46,068 nt of DNA from JAZLJD01 sp045617725. GTDB lineage: Bacteria; Bacillota; Clostridia; Lachnospirales; Lachnospiraceae. A model generated the notes under the pieces. The model ran no database searches, was not told where the DNA came from, and saw only the letters and a program-made list of their open reading frames with translations. The position numbers were made by a program, and so were the translations under genes. The stretch covers positions 1 through 46,068 of the forward strand of contig JAZLJD010000016.1 of assembly GCA_045617725.1 (NCBI GenBank), read 5' to 3'. This document shows, in pieces, positions 1 through 6,924 of this stretch; the stretch's first letter is position 1, and every line of letters starts with the position of its first letter.

Positions 1-5
1 CTATA

Positions 6-674
6 TTATCTTCCGCCCATCATCAAAATTATGGACTCTGCCATACACGAAAACATTTTGCAAGGATCATATTTACCGCCAAGTTCATCTGCATCATAAC
101 TTCCTGAAAGTACGTAGCCTGTCTGAATTCCCTGATATGTCGCAATCAAAAACTCTATAATTTCATCAACACTCTTTATTGGCTTAAGTTTCTTATCCTG
201 TATTAGATTCGTTAAAAATCCATACATAGCAGTTACAACCTCTAAAAGCGGACTTTGGTTATCTTCTCCGATTTTTTCTGCTATCCTTTTAACACTTTCA
301 GGATCACTCATAGCAAGCATATCGCAATATAATGAAATCCTTAAAACTTCACGGTCAGTGGTTTTCAACTGTTCTGCCATCAAATTACATATTTCACGAA
401 TAACTTCTTGCCAATCTTTAGACTTTACCTTTGAAAGAATTACTTCCAGCTTGTCACCTAACTTATTCTTTGAATTAATATTAATAACTAGATCGCAAAG
501 CACTTCATCTAAGTCTTTATAATACTTATATACGACACCATGCGAAAATCCTGTTTCTGCAATAATGTCCTTCATCACCACAGAAGTTACTGGTTTTCTC
601 GCACAAACACGATAAGCTGCTTCAATAATCTCCTTTTTCTTATTTTCATAATAATCAGCACTGACTCTAGGCAT
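6..674 (-). CDS. TetR/AcrR-family transcriptional regulator
   Basis: 222 residues, a normal TetR length. Residues about 12-58 form the N-terminal helix-turn-helix: IIEAAYRVC, then a turn with VVMKDIIAETGFSHGVVYKYY, where the recognition helix ends in the family's VYxYFxxK-like pattern (VYKYYKDLDEVL). The C-terminal two thirds is helical and unrecognised, as expected for the ligand-binding and dimer domain, so the inducer cannot be told. The ATG is preceded by AAGGGAG at 6 nt. A consensus promoter overlapped by a perfect palindrome lies directly upstream, so autorepression is likely. No target gene is adjacent in the window; the gene may control something beyond position 1. Confidence 0.9.
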   Translation of the reverse strand: MPRVSADYYENKKKEIIEAAYRVCARKPVTSVVMKDIIAETGFSHGVVYKYYKDLDEVLCDLVININSKNKLGDKLEVILSKVKSKDWQEVIREICNLMAEQLKTTDREVLRISLYCDMLAMSDPESVKRIAEKIGEDNQSPLLEVVTAMYGFLTNLIQDKKLKPIKSVDEIIEFLIATYQGIQTGYVLSGSYDADELGGKYDPCKMFSCMAESIILMMGGR

Positions 675-694
675 CTTATTCTCCCTTTATCCTT

Positions 695-739
695 AAAATG
701 ACTCGATGTCATTTTAACCTCACTTATTAATATTGTCAA
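695..739 (-). promoter_or_regulatory. TetR-gene promoter with overlapping palindromic operator
   Basis: On the minus strand the -35 box TTGACA (734-739) is separated by 17 nt from the -10 box TAAAAT (711-716). A perfect inverted repeat AAAATGAC-N5-GTCATTTT (695-715) covers the -10 box and the likely start of transcription. This is the classic arrangement of a TetR operator on its own gene. The promoter and the palindrome are seen directly; the pairing with the adjacent regulator is inferred. Confidence 0.75.
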
Positions 740-743
740 TCAA

Positions 744-784
744 TAAAAAATAGCGGTATTACTCATTTCGAATAATATCCGCTA
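744..784 (-). terminator. Rho-independent terminator after the XRE regulator gene
   Basis: Minus strand: an imperfect hairpin with outer arms TAGCGG and CCGCTA, followed by ATTTTTTATTG. It lies 60 bp past the XRE stop codon and directly upstream of the TetR promoter. Confidence 0.6.
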
Positions 785-842
785 AGTCTGGAAAATCTGA
801 ATTTTCAAAAATAACGCATCACCTCTGCGAAACGGTAATTAG

Positions 843-1310
843 TTATTTAAGTTTAATCTCGTAATTTCGTACGAAATAAATCACAAACATAATTATTCCG
901 ATAAGCGCAATTAATCCTCCAATACCTGTTCCATTATTATTAGGATAATAATAATTTATTGCCAAATGAGCAGGAAAAAGACTTACTGCAATTGCCAACC
1001 ATACCAATTCCGTACGCAGCAGGCTTTTCTGCGCCTTAACCTTTTTATCTTGCATTTCAATCAAGTTTTCTTCAGCCTTTTCTTTATAGTTTTCCATAGC
1101 AATATGTTCCCCAGTCAGGAGTTCATTAACATTTATTTTTAATAATTCACAAAGTTCAAGCATAATAGAAGCGTCAGGCATACTCTTTCCTGTTTCCCAC
1201 TTGGATACAGCACGATCGGTTATTCCTAACTTCTCTGCAAGAGAGGCCTGTGTATATCCACATTCTTTTCTACACACAGCTATAAACTTTCCGATTTTCT
1301 CCTGATTCAT
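843..1310 (-). CDS. XRE-family DNA-binding protein with C-terminal membrane anchor
   Basis: 155 residues from the preferred ATG. The N-terminal HTH_3 domain (about residues 1-60) has the Cro/C1 pattern CGYTQASLAEKLGITDRAVSKWETGKSMPDASIMLELCELL. A charged linker follows (about 70-95), then two hydrophobic segments near the C-terminus, LVWLAIAVSLFPAHL and IGGLIALIGIIMFVIYFV. The start was chosen at 1310 because AGGAGG lies 9 nt upstream; the longer open frame has no such site. HTH-plus-transmembrane proteins of this kind are common in Clostridia; what they sense is generally unknown. It is single-gene, with a palindrome about 90 bp upstream of the start and its own terminator. Confidence 0.88.
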   Translation of the reverse strand: MNQEKIGKFIAVCRKECGYTQASLAEKLGITDRAVSKWETGKSMPDASIMLELCELLKINVNELLTGEHIAMENYKEKAEENLIEMQDKKVKAQKSLLRTELVWLAIAVSLFPAHLAINYYYPNNNGTGIGGLIALIGIIMFVIYFVRNYEIKLK

Positions 1311-1397
1311 TTGAGGAATCCTCCTTTCGTTTTCGACAATACAATACCAGCGCCTAATTAACCACAAACCGTCAGTTGATATCTATATTATTCATCG

Positions 1398-1414
1398 CTC
1401 AACCAATGGTTGAG
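1398..1414. promoter_or_regulatory. 17 bp palindrome, operator candidate for the XRE gene
   Basis: Perfect inverted repeat CTCAACCA-A-TGGTTGAG, about 90 bp upstream of the XRE start codon. Short-spaced perfect dyads of this size are typical XRE operators, so autoregulation is plausible. I could not define a convincing -35/-10 pair next to it. Confidence 0.5.
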
Positions 1415-1706
1415 TACTTCTAAATGCCCTAAAAATCTGAATTTTTTCTGGCTATATTATAAAACACACAAATGTAAAAAGGGAGTTATTTTTTATCTGC
1501 AATGTTGTTCCAATCAAAACATTTACTGCCATAAAATACCAATTTGGAAAATTCTTCCAATTTTTCTGTTATCGACATTATACTGCCCGTCTAATTGTTA
1601 TTTCAACAGCCACAGAATTAGCAAAACTTCAATAATCTTTTTGGCCTTGCCACATATGAGCAACGCAGAAGAATGGCCGAGTGCCGCCATGCCGTATATG
1701 AGCTTA
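1415..1706. other. AT-rich intergenic stretch, no gene seen
   Basis: Nothing between the operator-like palindrome and the 143 bp repeats looks coding: short frames on both strands have no ribosome site and no recognisable product. The last 65 bp (about 1640-1706) looks like a degraded copy of the start of the repeat unit, since a CGCAGAAGAA-like string follows an ATATGAGC string twice. Confidence 0.5.
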
Positions 1707-1991
1707 GCAGAAGAAGGGACTCCCAGCGCGGCAAAGCCGCGCCTAGCCCGCGACAGGACATTCGTCAGAATGTCTGAGAGCGGGTGAACCCTTGTGCGAA
1801 TGCACAAGGGTGAAAGGAGCCTTCGGCTCCTTTCAGGATGAAAAAAGATGCAGAAGAAGGGACTCCTAGCGCGGCAAAGCCGCGCTTAGCCCGCGGCAGG
1901 ACATTCGTCAGAATGTTCGAGAGCGGGTGAACCCTTGTGCGGATGCACAAGGGTGAAAGGAGCCTTCGGCTCCTTTCAGGATGAAAAAAGA
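1707..1991. repeat. Two tandem copies of a 143 bp multi-hairpin repeat
   Basis: Copy 1 spans 1707-1849 and copy 2 1850-1991, at over 90% identity. Each contains a series of hairpins: GCGCGGC-AAA-GCCGCGC; ACATTC-GTCA-GAATGT inside a larger CCCGC/GCGGG stem; ACCCTTGTGC-N4-GCACAAGGGT; and AAAGGAGCC-TTC-GGCTCCTTT. Each unit opens with GCAGAAGAAGGGAC, nearly the 3' end of the neighbouring tRNA-Leu gene read on this strand. Frames run through it on both strands but give only repeat-derived peptides, so I treat it as non-coding. It lies just beyond the tRNA-Leu terminator. Confidence 0.85.
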
Positions 1992-2028
1992 GTGTGTGAA
2001 AATGTTTACATTTTCACACACTCTTTTT
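1985..2028 (-). terminator. tRNA-Leu terminator, perfect 20 bp stem
   Basis: Arms 1985-2004 and 2009-2028 pair perfectly around a 4 nt loop. Both ends run into A/T tracts, so it can stop transcription in either direction. It lies 13 bp past the 3' end of tRNA-Leu. Confidence 0.9.
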
Positions 2029-2040
2029 CATCCTCAAAGA

Positions 2041-2124
2041 TGCAGGAGAAGGGACTTGAACCCTCAAGGACTTGCGCCCACACGGACCTGAACCGTGCGC
2101 GTCTACCAATTCCGCCACTTCTGC
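2041..2124 (-). tRNA. tRNA-Leu (CAG)
   Basis: 84 nt cloverleaf with a long variable arm, as in class II leucine tRNAs. The anticodon stem CACGG/CCGTG holds the loop TTCAGGT, anticodon CAG (reads CUG). The T loop is TTCAAGT. The acceptor GCAGAAG/CTCCTGC has one A-C mismatch at the fifth pair. CCA is not encoded. A strong promoter and a strong terminator flank it. Confidence 0.93.
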
Positions 2125-2135
2125 ACGCAAGTGCT

Positions 2136-2164
2136 ATTGTATCTTTATTTCGATTTCATGTCAA
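2136..2164 (-). promoter_or_regulatory. tRNA-Leu promoter
   Basis: TTGACA (2159-2164), 17 nt, TACAAT (2136-2141) on the minus strand, 12 nt before the tRNA 5' end. Confidence 0.85.
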
Positions 2165-2203
2165 CACAGAATTATCAAAATTTCGCTCTTGCCTTTGGCG
2201 CCC

Positions 2204-2893
2204 TTACATCTCCTCCGCACAACCGCGCACCTCGGGTTGCGAACAGCTGATGGACAAATTTCCGTTTCTGGTTCGGATTTCGTCAATCATCTGCTTCTCC
2301 GTGGCAGGGTCCTTAAGAACAATCTGATAATGTAAATCAAACATACTTCCGAGATTCGTGGACTTGGCCTTCACAAGCACTGCCTTGCTGCAATACTTGT
2401 CGAATATATCATCGAAAACATCCGTATAGTTAAGGTTCTCGGGGATTACTACCCGAAGCTCCTTATAAGCAGTATTTTTCTCGCCGATATGCGAAAGATT
2501 AAGAAGGAAAAGAACAATTCCTATCACAAAGGCCATAACCACGGCAAACGTCAGGTATCCCATACCGGTAGCCAGACCGATGCTCATAGCCAAAAATACC
2601 GTGCTGATTTCCTTTCCGGAACCCGGTGCACTACGATACCGCACCAGGGAAAATGCGCCCATGACAGCCACGCCTGCCCCCAAATTTCCGTTCACCAGCA
2701 TGATTACCATCTGCACAATAACCGGGAGAATAATAAGCGTGATAATGAAGCTCTTGCTGTAGTCCCCACGATACATATAAACCAGCGCGATAACCAGTCC
2801 CAATACCAGGCTGACCGCCGTACAAAGCAGCACATCCGTTATGGCAATTCCCGCCGCATAAACGTTGTTATTTTCAAAAATACTATAGAACAT
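2204..2893 (-). CDS. DUF4956-type membrane protein
   Basis: 229 residues. Four hydrophobic helices lie in the first 140 residues, including the family block YMYRGDYSKSFIITL with MVNGNLGAGVAVMGAFSLVRYRS, then a soluble C-terminal domain of about 80 residues. Start at 2893: GGAGGA sits 7 nt upstream and the longer frame lacks a site. Its first 11 bp overlap the end of the VTC gene, so translation is probably coupled. DUF4956 proteins are recurrent partners of bacterial VTC-like polyphosphate polymerases; a role as membrane partner or channel for that enzyme is inferred, not shown. Confidence 0.85.
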   Translation of the reverse strand: MFYSIFENNNVYAAGIAITDVLLCTAVSLVLGLVIALVYMYRGDYSKSFIITLIILPVIVQMVIMLVNGNLGAGVAVMGAFSLVRYRSAPGSGKEISTVFLAMSIGLATGMGYLTFAVVMAFVIGIVLFLLNLSHIGEKNTAYKELRVVIPENLNYTDVFDDIFDKYCSKAVLVKAKSTNLGSMFDLHYQIVLKDPATEKQMIDEIRTRNGNLSISCSQPEVRGCAEEM

Positions 2894-3596
2894 ACAGTTC
2901 TCCTCCGTTGTCTTTCGTATATATATTTCCAAACTTGGAAAAAGAAACAGAATAAATCTCCAACTCGCTAAGTAGCCGCGCAAACCATAACGGCAATGTA
3001 TCTATGGCCTTCACTTCCATCAGCCTGTAGCCGGGCGGTAAAAGCAATTCTCCCGCATCCCCCGAAGATAAATCAAAATCTTCATGACGACTTCTTATGT
3101 CTGTATCAAAAGTAACCCGAAACCGTTCATTCGCAGGACAAAAATAAGCTTCCCGATTGTATGCCAGATAAAGAGAAGGTTGCAATCCGTAAAACCGGAT
3201 CATGTAATCAATCTCTTTGAAGATCCGATCCTTTTCGTAATCGGTAAACTCCGGGCAAATCCCGTCAAAAATGTAAGCTTCCGCATCCTTAAGTGGCATT
3301 CCGATCCTGCGCTTATACACAACGCCTTTGTACTTCTTCTTGATTTCGAGGTAAACCGTGTCCTCTTTTCCGGGGATTCCATAACTTCGAATCCGCAGCT
3401 TCTCCTTATAAACCGGCTTCTCAAGGGAACGTACAATAAGGTCGTTATGGGCATTGTCGAAATAGATATTACATATGGTATGATGACCGTATTGATCGAT
3501 TTTGAAATGCTTGGAAAACTCACTAAAGAACGCATCCCATTTCTCCGGTGGAATAATGTACTTCTTCTCAATGCGCTCAAAGGTCATTCCGGCCAT
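2883..3596 (-). CDS. VTC-domain polyphosphate polymerase-like protein
   Basis: 237 residues, the size of a stand-alone VTC catalytic domain. The triphosphate-tunnel features are visible: the N-terminal ERIEKKYII strand, KLRIRSYG, EIKKKYKGVVYKRRI (a row of basic residues lining the tunnel), RVTFDTDIR and the late LMEVKA acidic strand. In eukaryotes this fold makes polyphosphate from ATP; bacterial homologues with a DUF4956 neighbour are annotated the same way. Start at 3596 (MAGMTFERIEKK), preceded by an AGGCGG-like site; a second ATG three codons on is possible. It follows hflX by 22 bp in the same direction. Confidence 0.85.
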   Translation of the reverse strand: MAGMTFERIEKKYIIPPEKWDAFFSEFSKHFKIDQYGHHTICNIYFDNAHNDLIVRSLEKPVYKEKLRIRSYGIPGKEDTVYLEIKKKYKGVVYKRRIGMPLKDAEAYIFDGICPEFTDYEKDRIFKEIDYMIRFYGLQPSLYLAYNREAYFCPANERFRVTFDTDIRSRHEDFDLSSGDAGELLLPPGYRLMEVKAIDTLPLWFARLLSELEIYSVSFSKFGNIYTKDNGGELYVL

Positions 3597-3618
3597 TGCT
3601 TCACCGCCTTTACAAGCT

Positions 3619-4914
3619 CTATTTTTCGAAAGTCGCAAGCCTTCCGGCATCCGCGGTATTCACACGCGCCCTGACGAAGATTCCTTCCTCTTCATACCGT
3701 TCTTCTATGACAGAGCCCACGCTGCGCAAATAAGCAGCCAGGTCACTTCTTTGGTACGGGAACAGATAACTCGTCTCTTTATAAGCCTTCAGAATCTTGG
3801 AAATAATTATGTCATGAAGCGCCGCAACCTGTTTCTCGGAACGTGCGCTTAAGTAGATTGTATTTCCATCCACGATAGGGAGTGTGTCTTCGGTCTTTAC
3901 AATTTCCGCTTTATTATACACGATAATTTTAGGAATTTCATCCGCTCCAAGCTCTTTTATGGTCTCATTTGTTACTTGCATCTGCAGTGCGTGATTCTCA
4001 TCGGAAACATCAATCACCTGAAGGATCAAATCCGCCTCCAAAGCCTCTTCCAAGGTAGAGTGGAACGCATCTACAAGGTCATGCGGAAGGTTGCTGATAA
4101 AGCCTACCGTATCAGCCATTACAAACTCGGGACAACCGGATTTCTGAATACGCCGTACCGTAGTATCAAGCGTCGCAAAAAGCATATCCTTGGCCAGTAC
4201 TTCCTTGCCCGTCTCCTCCGTTTTGCCGGCATAGACACCATAAAGCTTCTGCATCGAGTTAAGCAGCGTGCTCTTGCCTGCATTCGTATATCCAAGCAGT
4301 GCAACACGGAATACTCCGCTCTCATTGCGGCTTTCCCGGCGTACCCGCCTTTCAGCAGTCAGTTCCTTAAGCTCGTGACGGTACCTCGTCAGTCTGTGAT
4401 TCAGCTTACGACGGTCCAGTTCCAGCTGCGTTTCACCTGCACCTTTGTTACTCATGCTGCCGCCGGTACCGCCCTGCCTCGAAAGCTGTTTATGAAGTCC
4501 CGTAAGTCTGGGAAGCATATACTCAAGCCGGGCAATCTCAACCTGCAGTCTTGCCTCACGGCTCTTGGCACGTCTTGAAAAAATCTGCAGGATCAAGGCG
4601 GTACGGTCATAAACCGTCGCATCCAGTTCCGTTTGCAGGTTCGAAAGCTGTGAAGGCGTCAGCAAATCCAAAAACACCACCGCCGGAACATCCTGCTCGA
4701 GGAGAAACCGCTTGATTTCTTCAAGCTTTCCTTCTCCCACGTAGGTACTTTTATTAATGAGCGGTATATTCTGCGTAATCATACCGATTGGAATCATGTC
4801 ACAGGCTTCCGCCAGGTTCCCGAGTTCCTCCATGGCAAAAGAGAAATCCGGCAGTTCTCCCGTGTTCACGCCGACAAGCAGACACCGCTCTTTCGTATCG
4901 TTAAATTCTATCAT
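3619..4914 (-). CDS. hflX: GTPase HflX
   Basis: 431 residues, full length. The N-terminal HflX domain carries the glycine-rich segment SRQGGTGGSMSNKGAGETQ (about 145-163) and the conserved ELDRRK helix. The G domain has G1 GYTNAGKST (208-216), G3 DTVGF (about 270) and G4 NKAE, where NKxD is usual; the Glu for Asp change is conservative but could relax guanine specificity. HflX binds the large ribosomal subunit and splits stalled 70S ribosomes under stress. First gene of a three-gene run with the VTC and DUF4956 genes, divergent from tRNA-Pro. Confidence 0.96.
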   Translation of the reverse strand: MIEFNDTKERCLLVGVNTGELPDFSFAMEELGNLAEACDMIPIGMITQNIPLINKSTYVGEGKLEEIKRFLLEQDVPAVVFLDLLTPSQLSNLQTELDATVYDRTALILQIFSRRAKSREARLQVEIARLEYMLPRLTGLHKQLSRQGGTGGSMSNKGAGETQLELDRRKLNHRLTRYRHELKELTAERRVRRESRNESGVFRVALLGYTNAGKSTLLNSMQKLYGVYAGKTEETGKEVLAKDMLFATLDTTVRRIQKSGCPEFVMADTVGFISNLPHDLVDAFHSTLEEALEADLILQVIDVSDENHALQMQVTNETIKELGADEIPKIIVYNKAEIVKTEDTLPIVDGNTIYLSARSEKQVAALHDIIISKILKAYKETSYLFPYQRSDLAAYLRSVGSVIEERYEEEGIFVRARVNTADAGRLATFEK

Positions 4915-4968
4915 ATACTATCCTTTCATTTCGCAAAAAACAATTTTAATAATTCATACATTTTCTTA

Positions 4969-4997
4969 TTGACAAAGAAGCCTCATTACGATATTAT
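4969..4997 (+). promoter_or_regulatory. tRNA-Pro promoter
   Basis: TTGACA (4969-4974), 17 nt, TATTAT (4992-4997), 30 nt ahead of the tRNA. The opposite strand of the same stretch must hold the hflX promoter, which I could not place with confidence. Confidence 0.85.
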
Positions 4998-5026
4998 AAC
5001 TTCGTTGCGTTGCGAAACGTACAAAT

Positions 5027-5101
5027 CGGGGTGTGGCTCAGTTTGGCTAGAGCGCTGTCTTAGGGAGGCAGAGGTCGCAAGTTCGAATCTTGTCACTCCG
5101 A
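5027..5101 (+). tRNA. tRNA-Pro, genomic anticodon AGG
   Basis: 75 nt cloverleaf. Acceptor CGGGGTG pairs with CACTCCG, discriminator A; D arm GCTC/GAGC; anticodon stem CTGTC/GGCAG around loop TTAGGGA, which places AGG at 34-36 with G37; T arm GCAAG/CTTGT with loop TTCGAAT. The body matches proline tRNAs. A34 is unusual for a bacterial proline tRNA. The last 9 nt overlap the stop end of the convergent SGNH hydrolase gene. CCA is not encoded. Confidence 0.92.
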
Positions 5102-5989
5102 CGCAAGGATTCCGTTATCGGAATCCTTTTTTATTCCCAAAATCCGTTCCAAACTATAGTAGTTTGAAAGGTGTGCAGCGATGTGATAAGCCAGATATTC
5201 ATACCCTTTCTTGTTCGGATGCACCGTATCATGATACAGCGCTCTTTCCGTAGCCACATCATGATTGTTCATAAAACCTTCATGGTACAAATCAAAAACC
5301 GTGAAACCATACTTTTCGGCCTTATGAATGATTGATTTCACAAAATCCTCGTAATACACATCCTCTTCCGAGCCCGGATCGTCATGATACCACTCTTCCG
5401 AGAGATTCTTAGGCTCCGTTACCACAAAAACATCCACATTTTGGTATACCTCCTGTATATAAGCAAACGTCGCATCACAATTTTCTGAGAATTCCCAGAT
5501 ATTATTCTCATGCGTCGCTTCATAGTAATAGTCATTATATCCGAGCATGAAAATAAAAAGATCCGCATCCCCGGGAATCTCTTCATACAGCTCCGTGATA
5601 TTGGGCGTGGTAGCCGTACTGATGGCATTGCCGCAGACCGATACATTCACATAGTCCGTAATGCCCAGAATTTCGGCCAACATATCGCAATAAGTGACTC
5701 CGTCGCCGCCATCCTCTGAATCATCAAGGTTCCCCCTTCCAAAGGTCAGGGAATCCCCTATAAACACCACTTTTCGTTCACTGTAATCAAGCAGATTATA
5801 GTCAACCATACGGGTGTCTTCCCACAGGTAAGCATTGTTTTTGGCCATGCCGTCCGGCTTTTCTGAAACATCCTGCCACGCACGCACCACGGCATCACGC
5901 TCGTCCATATTCATTTGTAAGGCTTCCGGCCTTAATGCCGAAGTCGCAATCAGGATATAAATAAGTAACTGTTTCAAAAACTGACCCAT
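5093..5989 (-). CDS. SGNH/GDSL-family hydrolase, probably exported
   Basis: 298 residues. After a short hydrophobic N-terminus (LLIYILIATSALRPEAL, a signal peptide or anchor) the SGNH blocks appear in order: GDSLTFG with nucleophile Ser80, VCGN with Gly120, LGYND with Asn152, and the C-terminal DTVH with Asp254 and His257. The set of catalytic residues is complete, so it is probably an active esterase or lipase on a surface polymer; the substrate is unknown. GGAGTG lies close to the ATG. The C-terminus runs through the tRNA-Pro terminator and stops in the tRNA acceptor stem, a convergent overlap. Confidence 0.88.
   Translation of the reverse strand: MGQFLKQLLIYILIATSALRPEALQMNMDERDAVVRAWQDVSEKPDGMAKNNAYLWEDTRMVDYNLLDYSERKVVFIGDSLTFGRGNLDDSEDGGDGVTYCDMLAEILGITDYVNVSVCGNAISTATTPNITELYEEIPGDADLFIFMLGYNDYYYEATHENNIWEFSENCDATFAYIQEVYQNVDVFVVTEPKNLSEEWYHDDPGSEEDVYYEDFVKSIIHKAEKYGFTVFDLYHEGFMNNHDVATERALYHDTVHPNKKGYEYLAYHIAAHLSNYYSLERILGIKKDSDNGILASE
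5105..5132 (+). terminator. tRNA-Pro terminator inside the SGNH coding region
   Basis: AAGGATTCCG-TTAT-CGGAATCCTT followed by TTTTATT, starting 3 nt after the tRNA. The same bases encode the last residues of the convergent hydrolase gene. Confidence 0.9.
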
Positions 5990-5999
5990 ATCACTCCGA

Positions 6000-6030
6000 A
6001 AAAGACCGGTTCCAGAAGGAACCGGCCTCT
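6000..6030 (-). terminator. hflK-hflC terminator
   Basis: Minus strand: AGGCCGGTTCC-TTCT-GGAACCGGTCT followed by TTTTC. It lies just past the hflC stop and ends 10 bp before the SGNH hydrolase start. Confidence 0.88.
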
Positions 6031-6036
6031 AATTAT

Positions 6037-6912
6037 TTAATAAGCGTAAAATAACTGGGCAAGCGGTGAATCCTTGTCTAAGATAATGGTTTTGTCATCC
6101 CCTGCCAACGAAATCTTCAATGCATCAAGACTTCTTAAGAATACGTAGAAATCCGCTTTGTCAGCATCGTTGTAAGCTTCCGAAATAATACGCATGTACT
6201 CTGCTTCGCCTTCTGCCTCAAGGATTGCTGCTTCCTTTTCGGCCTCGGACAAAAGCAAGGTAGCCTGCTTATCCGTTTCATTGCGAATCATGGTAGCTTC
6301 CTTATCACCCTCTGCGGTATAGCTTGCAGCCATCTGCTCACGTTCGGAAATCATACGCTCATAAACGGCGAATTTATTGTCATCCGGCAAATCCAGAAGC
6401 TTAACATCCACGGTAGAAATCACGATACCGTACTGCGTAACCGGCGAAGTCAGGTTCTCCATGAGGAGCGTTGTAAGCTTGTTACCTCTGGCTTCGATAA
6501 TCTCCTCCTGCGTCATGGAGCTTATAACATTCTTGATGGAGTTATAAACCAACATGTCGATACGGCCTTCCGCATTGGTAAGGGAATTATTCAGACTCTG
6601 TGCAAAAAGCAACGGATCCGTAATCTTCCAGGTTACAAAGCAGTCCACAATCATGGACTTCTTGTCCTCGGTAATTACATCGGACTCCGGAATATCGTAA
6701 AGCTGCAATTCCTTCGGAAGGAAATCAACCTCCTGGATAAAAGGAGTTTTTACCTTAAGGCCCGCGTCGGAAACGACGTACTGAATCTTGCCGAATTCCT
6801 TAACAACACCATATTCATCTTCTCTAACTGTATAAAGCGTATTGCCCAAAACAATCACTACAAGCAGGGCAACGACAATCGCTATAGTATATCCAACTGT
6901 TTTCTTTTTCAT
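6037..6912 (-). CDS. hflC: Protease modulator HflC (SPFH/band 7)
   Basis: 291 residues. One N-terminal membrane helix (TIAIVVALLVVIVLGNTLY) precedes a band-7 domain (YTVREDEYGVVKEFGKI, then LKVKTPFIQEVDFL), and an alanine/glutamate-rich coiled coil (EAEKEAAILEAEGEAEYMRIISEAY) comes near the end. With HflK it forms the membrane cage that restrains FtsH in E. coli; that is family knowledge. The ATG at 6912 is used because AGGAGG lies 8 nt upstream; a GTG three codons earlier would sit inside that site. It follows hflK by 12 bp and is closed by a terminator. Confidence 0.93.
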   Translation of the reverse strand: MKKKTVGYTIAIVVALLVVIVLGNTLYTVREDEYGVVKEFGKIQYVVSDAGLKVKTPFIQEVDFLPKELQLYDIPESDVITEDKKSMIVDCFVTWKITDPLLFAQSLNNSLTNAEGRIDMLVYNSIKNVISSMTQEEIIEARGNKLTTLLMENLTSPVTQYGIVISTVDVKLLDLPDDNKFAVYERMISEREQMAASYTAEGDKEATMIRNETDKQATLLLSEAEKEAAILEAEGEAEYMRIISEAYNDADKADFYVFLRSLDALKISLAGDDKTIILDKDSPLAQLFYAY

Positions 6913-6924
6913 TGCACGCACCTC

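Noticed and set aside
1598..1950. Two minus-strand frames with near-identical peptides (RGFAALGVPSSA), suggesting a duplicated small protein
   Set aside because: They only read through the 143 bp hairpin repeats; no ribosome site, no promoter, and the similarity is explained by the DNA repeat.
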